Positions 47,026-55,624 of a DNA stretch of 64,000 nt are shown one piece after another. How positions within the stretch are numbered: position 1 is the stretch's first letter; each line of letters opens with the position of its first letter. The notes under the pieces were generated by a model. That model saw only the letters and a list, made by a program, of their open reading frames with translations. It did not search any database and had not been told where the DNA came from. Location: contig JAHBXT010000002.1 of the NCBI GenBank assembly GCA_019636385.1, forward strand, positions 868,001 to 932,000, read 5' to 3'. The position numbers and the translations under genes are program-made. The stretch comes from Pirellulaceae bacterium. GTDB taxonomy: Bacteria > Planctomycetota > Planctomycetia > Pirellulales > Pirellulaceae.

Positions 47026-47562
47026 ATGTCGGATGCACTATTTTTCGAGGATTTGCCGGTCGGCGCAAGCTGGAAGAGCCCTGCTCGGACGCTCACGGAG
47101 ACCGACATCGTAGGCTTTGCGGGAATGACCGGTGATTACGATCCGTTGCATGTCGATCGCGAGTTTGCTGCCGAGACCCCTTATGGCAAGCCGATTGCTC
47201 ACGGTCTGCTGGGATTATCGCTTATGGCGGGCTTGAGCAGCACCTGCCCGCGAGTTCGAACGCTGGCTCTGGTAAGCGTCGAACACTGGCAGTTTCACCA
47301 TCCGATCTTCGTCGGGGACACAGTACACGTGATCACCCAGGTCGAGTCGACTCGTCCGCGAGGGCGCCGCAGTGGTGAGGTTGCCTGGTTTCGTAAGCTA
47401 ATCAATCAGCGGGGCGAGTGTGTGCAGTCAGGCCGCATTGTGACCCTAGTTTCCAGCCAATCCTTCTTGCCTCGCGCCGCCAAGATACCGGAAATGAAGT
47501 CCGGCAAGCTGCGTCCCAATCCGGCAAAAATTGACGTCACCCCCAGCGAAGTGCTCGGTTAG
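47026..47562 (+). CDS. MaoC-like hot-dog-fold dehydratase
   Basis: 178 residues, starting at the ATG at 47026 after AGGAG with a 9-base spacer. The N-terminal LFFEDLPVGASWKS and TLTETDIVGFAGMTGDYDPLHVDREFA are characteristic of MaoC dehydratases: the Asp-x-x-x-x-His pair in DYDPLHVD gives the catalytic Asp and His. HGLLGLSLMAGL follows. Family members hydrate enoyl-CoA or enoyl-ACP thioesters. It is 19 bases upstream of a ketoacyl synthase gene on the same strand, so both probably act on the same acyl chain, in fatty acid or polyketide-like synthesis. Confidence 0.85.
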   Translation: MSDALFFEDLPVGASWKSPARTLTETDIVGFAGMTGDYDPLHVDREFAAETPYGKPIAHGLLGLSLMAGLSSTCPRVRTLALVSVEHWQFHHPIFVGDTVHVITQVESTRPRGRRSGEVAWFRKLINQRGECVQSGRIVTLVSSQSFLPRAAKIPEMKSGKLRPNPAKIDVTPSEVLG

Positions 47563-47581
47563 ACTGAGAGATTCAGGCTGA

Positions 47582-48844
47582 ATGATGACTGTGGACAAGG
47601 CGGCTCAGCTTCCCGACGACCAGCGAATCGTCATTACTGGCGTCGGTCTCACTAGTCCACTGGGCAACGATCTGGCCACCTTACGTCAGGCATTGCTGGA
47701 AGGTCGCAGTGGCGTACGGGATTACGAGATTCGTTACGTCGGCAAAACCCTGGCTGGAGTCTGTGATTTCCCCGCCACCCAGTATCAGACTCGCAAAGAC
47801 GTGCGGCGTGGTACACGGGCTGGGGCTGTGGGGATTTGGGCCGCCAATCAAGCCATCGCCGATAGCGGTTTGGATTGGCAGAACGTGGATCGTTCGCAAG
47901 TCGGCATCTACATTGGCGTCACCGAGCACGGCAATGTTGAAACTGAAAACGAAATCTATCAGATCAAGCAATTCGACTACGATGTCCAGTATTGGTCGCA
48001 TCATCACAACCCGCGCACCGTGGCAAACAATCCGGCCGGTGAAATCGCGCTCAATTTAGGTATCACCGGTCCTCACTACACGCTGGGGGCCGCATGTGCT
48101 GCCGGCAATGTAGGAATTGTGCAGGGTGCCCAAATGCTACGTCTGGGAGACTGCGATGTCGCCTTGGCCGGCGGAGTCTCCGAAAGCATTCATACCTTTG
48201 GGATTTTCGCCAGCTTCAAAAGTCAGGGTGCATTGGCAACACACGACGACCCCACCAAAGCTTCCCGTCCTTTTGATACGCAGCGTAATGGTATCGTGGT
48301 TTCTGAAGGCGCTTGCTTGTATGTGCTGGAGCGTTTGAGCGATGCCAAGCGGCGTGGTGCTAACATCGTCGCCGAAATCGTATCGTATGCCATCAACACC
48401 GACGCCACGGATTTTGTGTTGCCCAATCCCGAACGCCAAGCGCAATGCGTTGAACTGGCACTGAAGCGCGCGGGATTGCCACCCCAGGCGATCCACATCG
48501 TCAGTACTCACGCAACCGGTACGGCCAGTGGCGACGCCCAGGAATGTCAAGCGTTGCGTCGCATCTTCGCAGACTGTCCGGACACGTTCATTAATAACAC
48601 CAAGAGTTTCATGGGACACACGATGGGCGCTGCCGGCTCGCTAGAGCTGGCCGGAAACCTATTGTCCTTTCGCGACTCCACTTGCCATGCCACGATCAAT
48701 GTCGATCAATTGGACCCAGAGTGCGAATTGCCGGGCTTGGTGCTGAATCAACCTCGGGAAGTTTCGCAAGTGCGGTATATCCTCAATAATTCTTTTGGGA
48801 TGTTGGGGATCAACTCGGTGCTCATCGTGCGCAGCATGAACTAG
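47582..48844 (+). CDS. Beta-ketoacyl-ACP synthase (FabF-like)
   Basis: 420 residues of thiolase fold. The start is followed by RIVITGVGLTSPLGNDL, the family opening. The active-site Cys is in LGAACAAGNVGIVQGA. The two histidines are in STHATGTASGDAQECQAL and NTKSFMGHTMGAAGSLE. It condenses acyl-ACP with malonyl-ACP. No acyl carrier protein, malonyl transferase or ketoreductase gene is adjacent, so it pairs only with the MaoC-like dehydratase upstream; it may serve a special lipid rather than the main cycle. NNSFGMLGINS near the end is normal for FabF. Confidence 0.85.
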   Translation: MMTVDKAAQLPDDQRIVITGVGLTSPLGNDLATLRQALLEGRSGVRDYEIRYVGKTLAGVCDFPATQYQTRKDVRRGTRAGAVGIWAANQAIADSGLDWQNVDRSQVGIYIGVTEHGNVETENEIYQIKQFDYDVQYWSHHHNPRTVANNPAGEIALNLGITGPHYTLGAACAAGNVGIVQGAQMLRLGDCDVALAGGVSESIHTFGIFASFKSQGALATHDDPTKASRPFDTQRNGIVVSEGACLYVLERLSDAKRRGANIVAEIVSYAINTDATDFVLPNPERQAQCVELALKRAGLPPQAIHIVSTHATGTASGDAQECQALRRIFADCPDTFINNTKSFMGHTMGAAGSLELAGNLLSFRDSTCHATINVDQLDPECELPGLVLNQPREVSQVRYILNNSFGMLGINSVLIVRSMN

Positions 48845-49045
48845 TCGGCCACTGACGATTCCTTCTTGATGAACGTCATGCTGCCGAGCGCAGGCTTCCA
48901 GTGGATTCTGTGGATGTTGGGCAGAGGTTCTACTTCCCTTTCAGCCAATTTCCAGGCACAATGGTGGCTTGGCACGACGATCCAAATTCCATGGTTGGTG
49001 ATTGTTCGGACGCCGTTCATGGCCTGCTCCAGGAAACACTAGTCT

Positions 49046-49963
49046 ATGAGTTCGACTGCAGCAAAAACCGGGTCAGCCACAGTCGCGTCTGCGGACTCGA
49101 TGGATGTCATCATCGAGACCCGCAATTTAGGTAAAACCTACCGCGATTTTTGGGGCCGCAAGAAAGTAGCCGCTCTCAAATCGCTAGACATCGAAGTTCG
49201 GCAGGGCGAGATTTTTGGACTCTTGGGACCAAACGGTTCGGGTAAGTCGACGACCATAAAACTGCTGCAGGGACTGCTGTTCCCCACTTCCGGTCAAGCC
49301 TTCGTGTTCGGCAAAGACGCGCGCGATGTCGCCAAAAACGAACGCATCGGCTATCTGCCCGAAGAGTCCTATCTGTACAAATTTCTCAATGCCGAAGAAA
49401 CGCTCGACTTCTACGGACGACTGTTCGACATGCCCGCCGAAGTGCGCCGCCAACGGACAGAACAATTGATTCGCCAAGTTGGCTTGGCGCACGCGCGTCG
49501 CCGTCAGTTACGCGAATATTCCAAAGGCATGACACGTCGCATCGGATTGGCCCAAGCCCTAATTAATCAACCCGATTTGTTGATTTTGGACGAGCCCACC
49601 ACCGGGATGGACCCGATTGGCACTCGTGAAATGAAGGATTTGATTCTGTCGTTGCGAGATCAAGGCAAGACCATATTGATGTGCTCACACCAATTGGCGG
49701 ATGTTCAAGATGTGTGCGATCGCATCGCCATACTCCATCAGGGTGAACTGCGCGAGATGGGCCGCGTACAAGAACTGCTGAAGGTTCGCGACGTGACCGA
49801 AGTTCATGCCACAGGCTTGTCCGCCCAGACACAGCAAAAAATTGCTGAACTCATCAAGGCGGAGGGCGGTAAAGTGCTGCGTATCGATAATCCGACGACC
49901 ACGATGGAAGAACTTTTCTTAGATATCGTCCAGAACGATCGACCAGGCAGCAGGCCGAAGTGA
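49046..49963 (+). CDS. ABC transporter ATP-binding protein
   Basis: 305 residues. Walker A is [10 protein letters not shown], the signature is [13 protein letters not shown] (a SGGQ variant common in ABC-2 drug or envelope exporters), Walker B is [13 protein letters not shown], and the switch His is in [12 protein letters not shown]. The C-terminal ~60 residues, including [15 protein letters not shown] and MEELFLDIV, are typical of ABC-2 exporters. The gene is followed 85 bases later by the permease gene. A ~200-base gap upstream could hold the operon promoter. Substrate unknown. Confidence 0.9.
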   Translation: MSSTAAKTGSATVASADSMDVIIETRNLGKTYRDFWGRKKVAALKSLDIEVRQGEIFGLLGPNGSGKSTTIKLLQGLLFPTSGQAFVFGKDARDVAKNERIGYLPEESYLYKFLNAEETLDFYGRLFDMPAEVRRQRTEQLIRQVGLAHARRRQLREYSKGMTRRIGLAQALINQPDLLILDEPTTGMDPIGTREMKDLILSLRDQGKTILMCSHQLADVQDVCDRIAILHQGELREMGRVQELLKVRDVTEVHATGLSAQTQQKIAELIKAEGGKVLRIDNPTTTMEELFLDIVQNDRPGSRPK

Positions 49964-50048
49964 GTTCCTTAGGGAAACTGTCGGCAGAGTTGTAGCCTTG
50001 GACATGGCCGATTAGCGGCTACTTACCATGGGATAGTTTGAAGAGAAG

Positions 50049-51836
50049 ATGCGACTAGAACCTGAACAGATGTGGGGCTACTTCGAGTGGTTGATCTCGG
50101 AAATGGCTCTAGTGCAAGGCCTGCTGGTAGCGGTGGGGATTGCGCTGTTGGCGTTCATCGCCTGCTATTTGGTGGCCAGCGTAAAATGGGGCCCAGCGGA
50201 AGGCTTCTACCAAGTCACGCGTGTAATATATGAACTGTTGGCACGCGATCTGCCAAGCACGAGTTTCAAACGCATTTACGCTTTGGCGCGCCTGGCTTTT
50301 CAGGAGGCCATTCGCCGCAAGGTGTTGGTGCTGATGGCGGTGTTCATTGTGGTATTGCTGTTCGCGGGCTGGTTCTTGGACACCGGCTCGGACAATGTGG
50401 CTCAGTTGTACATTAGCTTCGTGATGACTGGCACCAGCTATTTGGTGTTACTGTTGGGATTGTTTCTGAGCTGTTTTAGTTTACCCACCGATGTCAAGAA
50501 TAAGACGATTCAAACGATTACGACCAAGCCGGTTCGCAGTACCGAGATCGTGCTTGGCAGGATTCTAGGATTTTCTGGAGTAGGCACGCTGTTGCTGCTG
50601 GGGATGGGATTGCTGAGCTATGGATTTGTCACGCGAGGCATCGTGCATCAACACGAAGTGGAATCCATTGCTCAAGATCAAACGGGCAACACGACGTACG
50701 ATGCGCGTCATGCGCACACTTTTGAAATGCTGCCCGGCGAGAAGCTAGGTGTAACGAGTACGCTGAAAGGCCACTCGCATGTCGTGCGGCAAAAGGATGA
50801 CGGCACCTATGAGATCGGACCGCCCGAAGGTCTGCTGCTGGCTAGAATTCCGATTTTCGGCAAATTGCACATGACCGATCGTAGCGGCAACGTTGTGCGT
50901 CGCGGTATCAATGTGGGGTACGAATCGGAGTATCAGACCTACATCGAAGGCAATTCTCCGATGTCAGCCGTGTGGACGTTCGCGCCAGTAAACCAAGCTA
51001 ATTTTGTGGATGCTACGCTGCCCATTGAGATGACGCTACAGGCCTTCCGCACCCTCAAGGCCGACATTGTGACCGGGGTGCGCGGTGAATTGTTTCTGCG
51101 AAACGAACAAACGGGCGCGGAAACCGAACGCCGCCCGTTTATCGTGCAAGAGGGTGTGGTGGATCGCCAAGAGTTCACCAGTGTGCTTCCCGGATCCAAG
51201 CGTGGGCAACCTACCGAAGTCAACATTTGGGACGATATCTGCAGCGCTGGTAATTGGCAGGTCATCGTGCGCTGCGTCGATCGCGGGCAGTACTTCGGCA
51301 TGTCGCAAGCTGATCTGTATGTGCGCGCTGGCGAAAGTCGCTTCGGCTGGAATTTGGCCAAGGGTTTTGTGGGGATTTGGCTGCAAATGATCATCGTGAT
51401 CTGTTTGGGAGTGATGTTCAGCACCTTCCTGAGCGGACCTGTGGCCATGGTAGCAACTTTATCCAGTCTGGTGCTGGGTTTCTTCGGCTCGCTGGCGTTG
51501 GACGTTGCCTCCGGGGCGGCACCGGGTGGCGGACCGCTCGAATCGTTGATCCGTATTCCCATGCACACGGCAGCCACTATCGAATTGGATCTGGGTAACA
51601 ATGTGCTCGAGTCAGCCATCCAGTGGTTTGATCGAGGCATTCTGTACTCGGTGGCCGCGTTGTTTCATGCCTTGCCAAGCTTCGCGCAATTCAACACGTC
51701 CGAATTCGTGGCCTACGGCTACAATATTCCGGGCAGCTTAGTATGTCGCCATTTGACAATGGCTGCGGCCTATTTTGTACTGTGCAGCGTCGTGGGTTAC
51801 TTCTTCCTAAAGACTCGTGAGCTGGCGTCGTCATGA
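50049..51836 (+). CDS. ABC-2 type transporter permease with a large outer domain
   Basis: 595 residues. Helices lie near 25-45, 92-112, 120-145 and 172-195, followed by an extracytoplasmic domain of about 240 residues (200-440) containing HTFEMLPGEKLGVTSTLKGHSH and DDICSAGNWQVIVRCVDRGQY. Further helices then occur at about 445-490 (MIIVICLGVMFSTFLSG) and at the C-terminus (YFVLCSVVGYFFL). A conserved ABC-2 element is 'NKTIQTITTKPVRSTEIVLGR'-like, i.e. the cytoplasmic loop between helices 3 and 4 in GldA/NatB-type permeases. Its stop overlaps the start of the next gene by 4 bases. It probably forms the membrane part of an exporter with the preceding ATPase. Confidence 0.75.
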   Translation: MRLEPEQMWGYFEWLISEMALVQGLLVAVGIALLAFIACYLVASVKWGPAEGFYQVTRVIYELLARDLPSTSFKRIYALARLAFQEAIRRKVLVLMAVFIVVLLFAGWFLDTGSDNVAQLYISFVMTGTSYLVLLLGLFLSCFSLPTDVKNKTIQTITTKPVRSTEIVLGRILGFSGVGTLLLLGMGLLSYGFVTRGIVHQHEVESIAQDQTGNTTYDARHAHTFEMLPGEKLGVTSTLKGHSHVVRQKDDGTYEIGPPEGLLLARIPIFGKLHMTDRSGNVVRRGINVGYESEYQTYIEGNSPMSAVWTFAPVNQANFVDATLPIEMTLQAFRTLKADIVTGVRGELFLRNEQTGAETERRPFIVQEGVVDRQEFTSVLPGSKRGQPTEVNIWDDICSAGNWQVIVRCVDRGQYFGMSQADLYVRAGESRFGWNLAKGFVGIWLQMIIVICLGVMFSTFLSGPVAMVATLSSLVLGFFGSLALDVASGAAPGGGPLESLIRIPMHTAATIELDLGNNVLESAIQWFDRGILYSVAALFHALPSFAQFNTSEFVAYGYNIPGSLVCRHLTMAAAYFVLCSVVGYFFLKTRELASS

Positions 51837-53593
51837 ACACCTTAAAGCTTCGCCGACGCTTGATCTACATAGCCGCCATTGTGGCGCTGTTGGTGCCACT
51901 CTACTTCCTGGGGCATCCATCAGTGCGAGATGACGAAGGTGAAATCGTCCGTGAAGGCGGCAATTTGGCTCAGATTCGCAGCAATTACGATCTCAGTCAT
52001 AGCGACCTTGGGGAGCTCGACCCGGCCAGTGAGTCAGCGCGATTGGCCACCCTGGGGCTGCGCGGCGTGGCAGCCACTATTCTGTGGCAACGCGCCGAGT
52101 ACTACAAGCGCGAAAAGTACTACGATCGCTTGGCCGCTACCGTAAACCAATTGCGCATTCTGCAACCCCATTTTGTCAAAGTCTGGGGATTTCAGGCTCA
52201 CAATTTGGCTTGGAATGTGTCGGTGGAATTCGACGATTATCGCCAGCGGTATGCGTGGGTGAAAAAAGGTATCCACTTTCTGATCGACGGTTCTAAGTTC
52301 AACAAAACGCGCACGGAGATGCCGTTTGAGCTTGGCTGGGCGTTTGGCAATAAGCTTGGGATGTCCGACGAAAGAGTTCAGTTCCGCGAGCTGTATCGCA
52401 ACGACCGCAATTTTCACAACGAAGTTTTGGATCGCAGCAAGCTCGATCTAACGCAACAAGCTGGGCAAGGGCCTGACGGCAAGCCGGACAATTGGCGCGG
52501 CGGTGCTTTGTGGTCCCAACGCGCGTACGATATGGTCGACGCGGGCTACAAGCCAGCTCGTACTCCACTGATGTTCTACAGCCAAGGTGCTCAGTGGCAG
52601 TATAAACATGCTAGCGCAATTCAGGACGAAGGGCACTTGGGCGAAGAGGCCCGCAACGCTTGGAGACAAGCCGGTACCGCCTGGCGCAACTATGGTCAGC
52701 GACAGATTCGCACCAGTTTTGGTTCTACCATCTTCTTAAACGAACTTACGTCAGCCCGCGAAAAACGCGACCAACTGCAACAGGAACTGTACCAGCATGC
52801 TGGTGAGACCTACCAAGCTGCCTACCAAAAACAGCGACAACAACTCACGCCTCTTCAATTGGCCGCATTGGACAAGGATCCTGCTAGTCTTACCATGCAG
52901 GAATTGACCGCAGTCGAAACCGCGCGCACAGCTTTGACAGTTTCGACTAGCGAGCTGATCGACGCGTTGCCTGCTGACAAGCGACCACGGGCTCTCGAAT
53001 TGGCTAATCAGCTCAAGCTGGCCGCAACGCACGTTGAGCATATCGATCGTTATCGCAATCAGGTTAATTACGCTTATTGGGAGGCTCGGTGCGTCGCCGA
53101 ACAGGACGATGCAGCCCTGGCGGCTCGCCGTAGCATGTTTGACGCGCAACAGTTGCTGGATTTGGGTAAGCTGCAGGAGTGCTTAGAGCGGTACGAAGAC
53201 TCCTGGCGATCGTGGAATGCCCTGTTTAATCGCTTCCCGGCTGTGATGGTGGATGACACCGCCGAGGAAGTCGAATTGGCTGCACAGAGATACTTGCAGC
53301 TTCGCGATCTGCCTGAGCCTCCACAAGACTTTCCGCTCACAAAATTCTTGAGGTTTCGCCAAATATACAGGGATGCTCAGGGAGACAAGACGACGCTCGT
53401 TAACATTATTGCCGACTGGCCCAAACGTTTTCCAGGGCGGAATTTCCTGGATGATTTAATTCCGGATAGCTCGGCCGCGATTACTGCAGACCCGCAGCCC
53501 GAATCCGAAACGCAGCCCGAGCCTGAATCGCAGTTGGATTCTGAGGAACCAGCAGCGCCGGAAACTGAAGTTACTGCGGCTGAACCAGCATAA
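51833..53593 (+). CDS. Membrane-anchored coiled-coil/TPR-like protein coupled to the ABC permease
   Basis: 586 residues, overlapping the permease gene by ATGA. An N-terminal helix (LIYIAAIVALLVPLYFLG) anchors it. The region after it (LGLRGVAATILWQRAEYYKREKYYDRLAATVNQLRILQPHFVKVWGFQAHNLAWNVSVEF) is helical and TPR-like. Coiled-coil stretches occur around residues 300-345 (ELTSAREKRDQLQQELYQ). The C-terminal 35 residues are acidic and Pro-rich (PQPESETQPEPESQLD). No enzymatic motif is seen. Translational coupling argues that it is a subunit or docking partner of the transporter. The family is unrecognised beyond being widespread, in my memory, next to ABC-2 genes of planctomycetes. Confidence 0.55.
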   Translation: MNTLKLRRRLIYIAAIVALLVPLYFLGHPSVRDDEGEIVREGGNLAQIRSNYDLSHSDLGELDPASESARLATLGLRGVAATILWQRAEYYKREKYYDRLAATVNQLRILQPHFVKVWGFQAHNLAWNVSVEFDDYRQRYAWVKKGIHFLIDGSKFNKTRTEMPFELGWAFGNKLGMSDERVQFRELYRNDRNFHNEVLDRSKLDLTQQAGQGPDGKPDNWRGGALWSQRAYDMVDAGYKPARTPLMFYSQGAQWQYKHASAIQDEGHLGEEARNAWRQAGTAWRNYGQRQIRTSFGSTIFLNELTSAREKRDQLQQELYQHAGETYQAAYQKQRQQLTPLQLAALDKDPASLTMQELTAVETARTALTVSTSELIDALPADKRPRALELANQLKLAATHVEHIDRYRNQVNYAYWEARCVAEQDDAALAARRSMFDAQQLLDLGKLQECLERYEDSWRSWNALFNRFPAVMVDDTAEEVELAAQRYLQLRDLPEPPQDFPLTKFLRFRQIYRDAQGDKTTLVNIIADWPKRFPGRNFLDDLIPDSSAAITADPQPESETQPEPESQLDSEEPAAPETEVTAAEPA

Positions 53594-53631
53594 CCTAGCT
53601 GCCGGTGTTGGACGATCTTCGGTTTTCCGCC

Positions 53632-54495
53632 TCAGCCCCTCGCCTTCCACTCCACCCTTCTAAATTCCTTGACCAGTGTCATACCTATGGCACTCGGCTC
53701 CTCCACCGGCGCAGATTCTGGAGAAGCAGCGGCAAGCTTAGCAAAGAGAGCGGATCGGGCCACCCCCAGCGAATCGAACATCTCAGGCGGCATCATCGCT
53801 AACACCGCCTCATGAATCTGTCGATTATGTTGCGTGCTAGCGACCACCGACGATAGCTTGCGGGCCAGCGACATGCGCAGTTGGATTCTCAGACTCGTCA
53901 AACGCAGTCGGTGGCAATCGACCAGTCCGGAGATCGGCGGATTGGCTGTTGCTTGAGCTAATTGAACCGCATGATGATCGAACGACAATGTATCGGGCAG
54001 CATAACGCTCGGCATCAGGCTCAGCAGATTGTCCGAATAGCCCTCCAGAATGCGCCGAACGTCATTCAGCCGCCGATGATGCTCGACCGCCAACCCTTCG
54101 CCGAAGACAATCAGATGCAGACAGCGATGCCGCGCCTCCACGTGACTGGTCATTACGTTGTGCGAAATAGCCGACAGATCGCTGGCCACATCGCGTTCGG
54201 CCAGCACTCGACCCAGATGCGCCAGACAGCGAGTCAGCGGTTCCGAGACCAGTACTTCCTCGATGACCGGCGCGATAGCCCTCCAAGATTGAGCCCGATT
54301 GGCAATGTTCGAACATTGGATGTTCTGACGATGAGTTGACAGACAACCATTCCAGTAGTCGTGTCGCAAGCGCGCCTGGAGCCAGTAACGCTGCTGGGCT
54401 ATACGCAATGCCTGTTGGCCTGGCACAATCCATTGCTGCCAGCCGCCCGCCACTACAGCCGCCAATTCCGCCAGCTCAATCGCCTGCATACCCAC
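53632..54495 (-). CDS. Hypothetical protein of unknown family
   Basis: 287 residues, all-helical in character: IELAELAAVVAGGWQQWI, LRIAQQRYWLQARLRHDYW, then a His/Arg-rich segment HRCLHLIVFGEGLAVEHHRRL, and later LVDCHRLRLTSLRIQLRMSLARKL and HEAVLAMMPPEMF. There is no signal peptide and no clear motif. A decayed copy of its middle part lies at 62272-62522, so a family exists in this genome. The gene is convergent with the ABC operon (38-base gap). Its composition and cysteine-poor helical nature could suit a regulatory or scaffold role, but no function can be assigned. Confidence 0.55.
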   Translation of the reverse strand: MGMQAIELAELAAVVAGGWQQWIVPGQQALRIAQQRYWLQARLRHDYWNGCLSTHRQNIQCSNIANRAQSWRAIAPVIEEVLVSEPLTRCLAHLGRVLAERDVASDLSAISHNVMTSHVEARHRCLHLIVFGEGLAVEHHRRLNDVRRILEGYSDNLLSLMPSVMLPDTLSFDHHAVQLAQATANPPISGLVDCHRLRLTSLRIQLRMSLARKLSSVVASTQHNRQIHEAVLAMMPPEMFDSLGVARSALFAKLAAASPESAPVEEPSAIGMTLVKEFRRVEWKARG

Positions 54496-54590
54496 GCTCG
54501 CTTGCCGCCCAAAGGACTTTATCCACCATCGACCGGCCTAAAACAGGACGCGGTCCACCAATGTGAAAAGACTTGGGCAAAAGCCGCGCC

Positions 54591-54642
54591 TGAGCGACGA
54601 GTGAGTTACCCGCGAGTGGGAAGGACTCGTCGCAAGTGCTCA
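54591..54642. repeat. Hairpin-forming inverted repeat
   Basis: TGAGC (54591-54595) and GACGAGT (54596-54602) pair with ACTCGTC (54625-54631) and GCTCA (54638-54642), leaving a 6-base bulge on one side. This gives a 12-bp interrupted stem without a T tract on either strand. It may be an RNA structure or regulatory site; no gene is adjacent on the plus strand. Confidence 0.5.
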
Positions 54643-54671
54643 GAAATTAGTGGCTTACGGCCTTAGCTAGC

Positions 54672-54723
54672 AAATGTTGCGAACGAAGTCAACTTTTATC
54701 GATGTTGCCAATTCGCAACATTT
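54672..54723. repeat. Perfect 12-bp inverted repeat, 28-base spacer
   Basis: AAATGTTGCGAA at 54672-54683 is the exact reverse complement of TTCGCAACATTT at 54712-54723. Part of it (GATGTTGCC) recurs in the spacer at 54701-54709. The symmetry suits a dimeric DNA-binding protein or a cruciform, but no target gene is obvious. Confidence 0.55.
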
Positions 54724-54943
54724 AGCCCACCGAGGGGTATTTCGTGACTCGACTTCAAAGCGCCTGGCACCTACATAGTTTCCAGCAGAACCACCCGGCG
54801 CATCGTTCGGCTTCCAGCTAAAAGCAGCCGATCATCCGTCCCAGCAATTTCAGCCGATTATCCTCGCTCCGCAGATGCTGACCGTTTTGCCTATTGATAA
54901 ATATGCAGACAGACCGCCTGCGGAAGACGTTTTTGAAGGCGTC

Positions 54944-55376
54944 CTATCCTATCGTCGGTCGCTGGTTTCCGTAACGCACTTCAATCGCCATCAGGCGACC
55001 ATCCCCTTGCAGCACATTGTCGACCTCTTTATTTCCGTCGCGCCAGTAATGCACCGTGACTCCGGATTGTAATCGAGCCGCACCGATAGCCGACTCGAAA
55101 ACCCGCCCTTGCCACTGGGGCGAATCGTAATATTCGCCAGTTTCTTGAAGTTGCCCCAACCGCTACCGCCGCGAGATTTCTTGGGCTGAATAACCCAGTA
55201 ATAAATGCAGAGTCTGTCGAAACAGGGCAGGCTTCTGAAGTTCACGAATAGATAGCAGATTACGGGACAGCGTTGGCCCGATAACCGCATCTCGCGCCAA
55301 ACTCTGCCAGCGCGGGACTTCGTCAATCCGATACGTCCAGAACCAGCACCGTCCCTGACGGTCCTGCTTGAGCCCG
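54944..55376 (-). pseudogene. Decayed DUF4143-type AAA+ ATPase gene
   Basis: Reading minus strand in one frame, from 55376 downward: WTYRIDEVPRWQSLARDAV, then IGPTLSRNLLSIRELQKPAL, FRQTLHLLLGYSAQEISRR, then a TAG stop (55163-55165), RLGQLQETG, and finally VFESAIGAARL ... VHYWRDGNKEVDNVLQGDG, RLMAIEVRYG. These are the middle and end parts of ATPases with DUF4143, whose C-terminal nuclease-like 'YWRD..EVDFVL' segment is diagnostic. The N-terminal ATPase half is missing, there is an in-frame stop, and an internal deletion joins LGQLQETG to the VFESA region. Hence a relic, not an active gene. Confidence 0.75.
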
Positions 55377-55624
55377 AGAGGTCATCCATTACTCCTCTAC
55401 CCCGCCGTAGCGAGGTGGAGTTGTCAAGAATTATTTTTTTCTTGGCTTTTCCGATTTGCTTGACTTTCCGGAAATTATGGATAGTCTAAGCACCGCTATT
55501 CGCTGCGCAATGGTGGCCGATCCAGCATCTATTTTCTTTCCGGACTTTACGCATAGAGGGGGCCACCATGAGGCTCAGCGCGAGTACCGCACAGGGCGGA
55601 CTACTGAAAACCCGAGGAAAACTA

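Larger units (their letters stand above)
54496..54943. other. Noncoding region with two inverted repeats
   Basis: About 450 bases. It holds a hairpin at 54591-54642 and a perfect 12-bp inverted repeat at 54672/54712, described separately. No credible gene. Confidence 0.5.
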
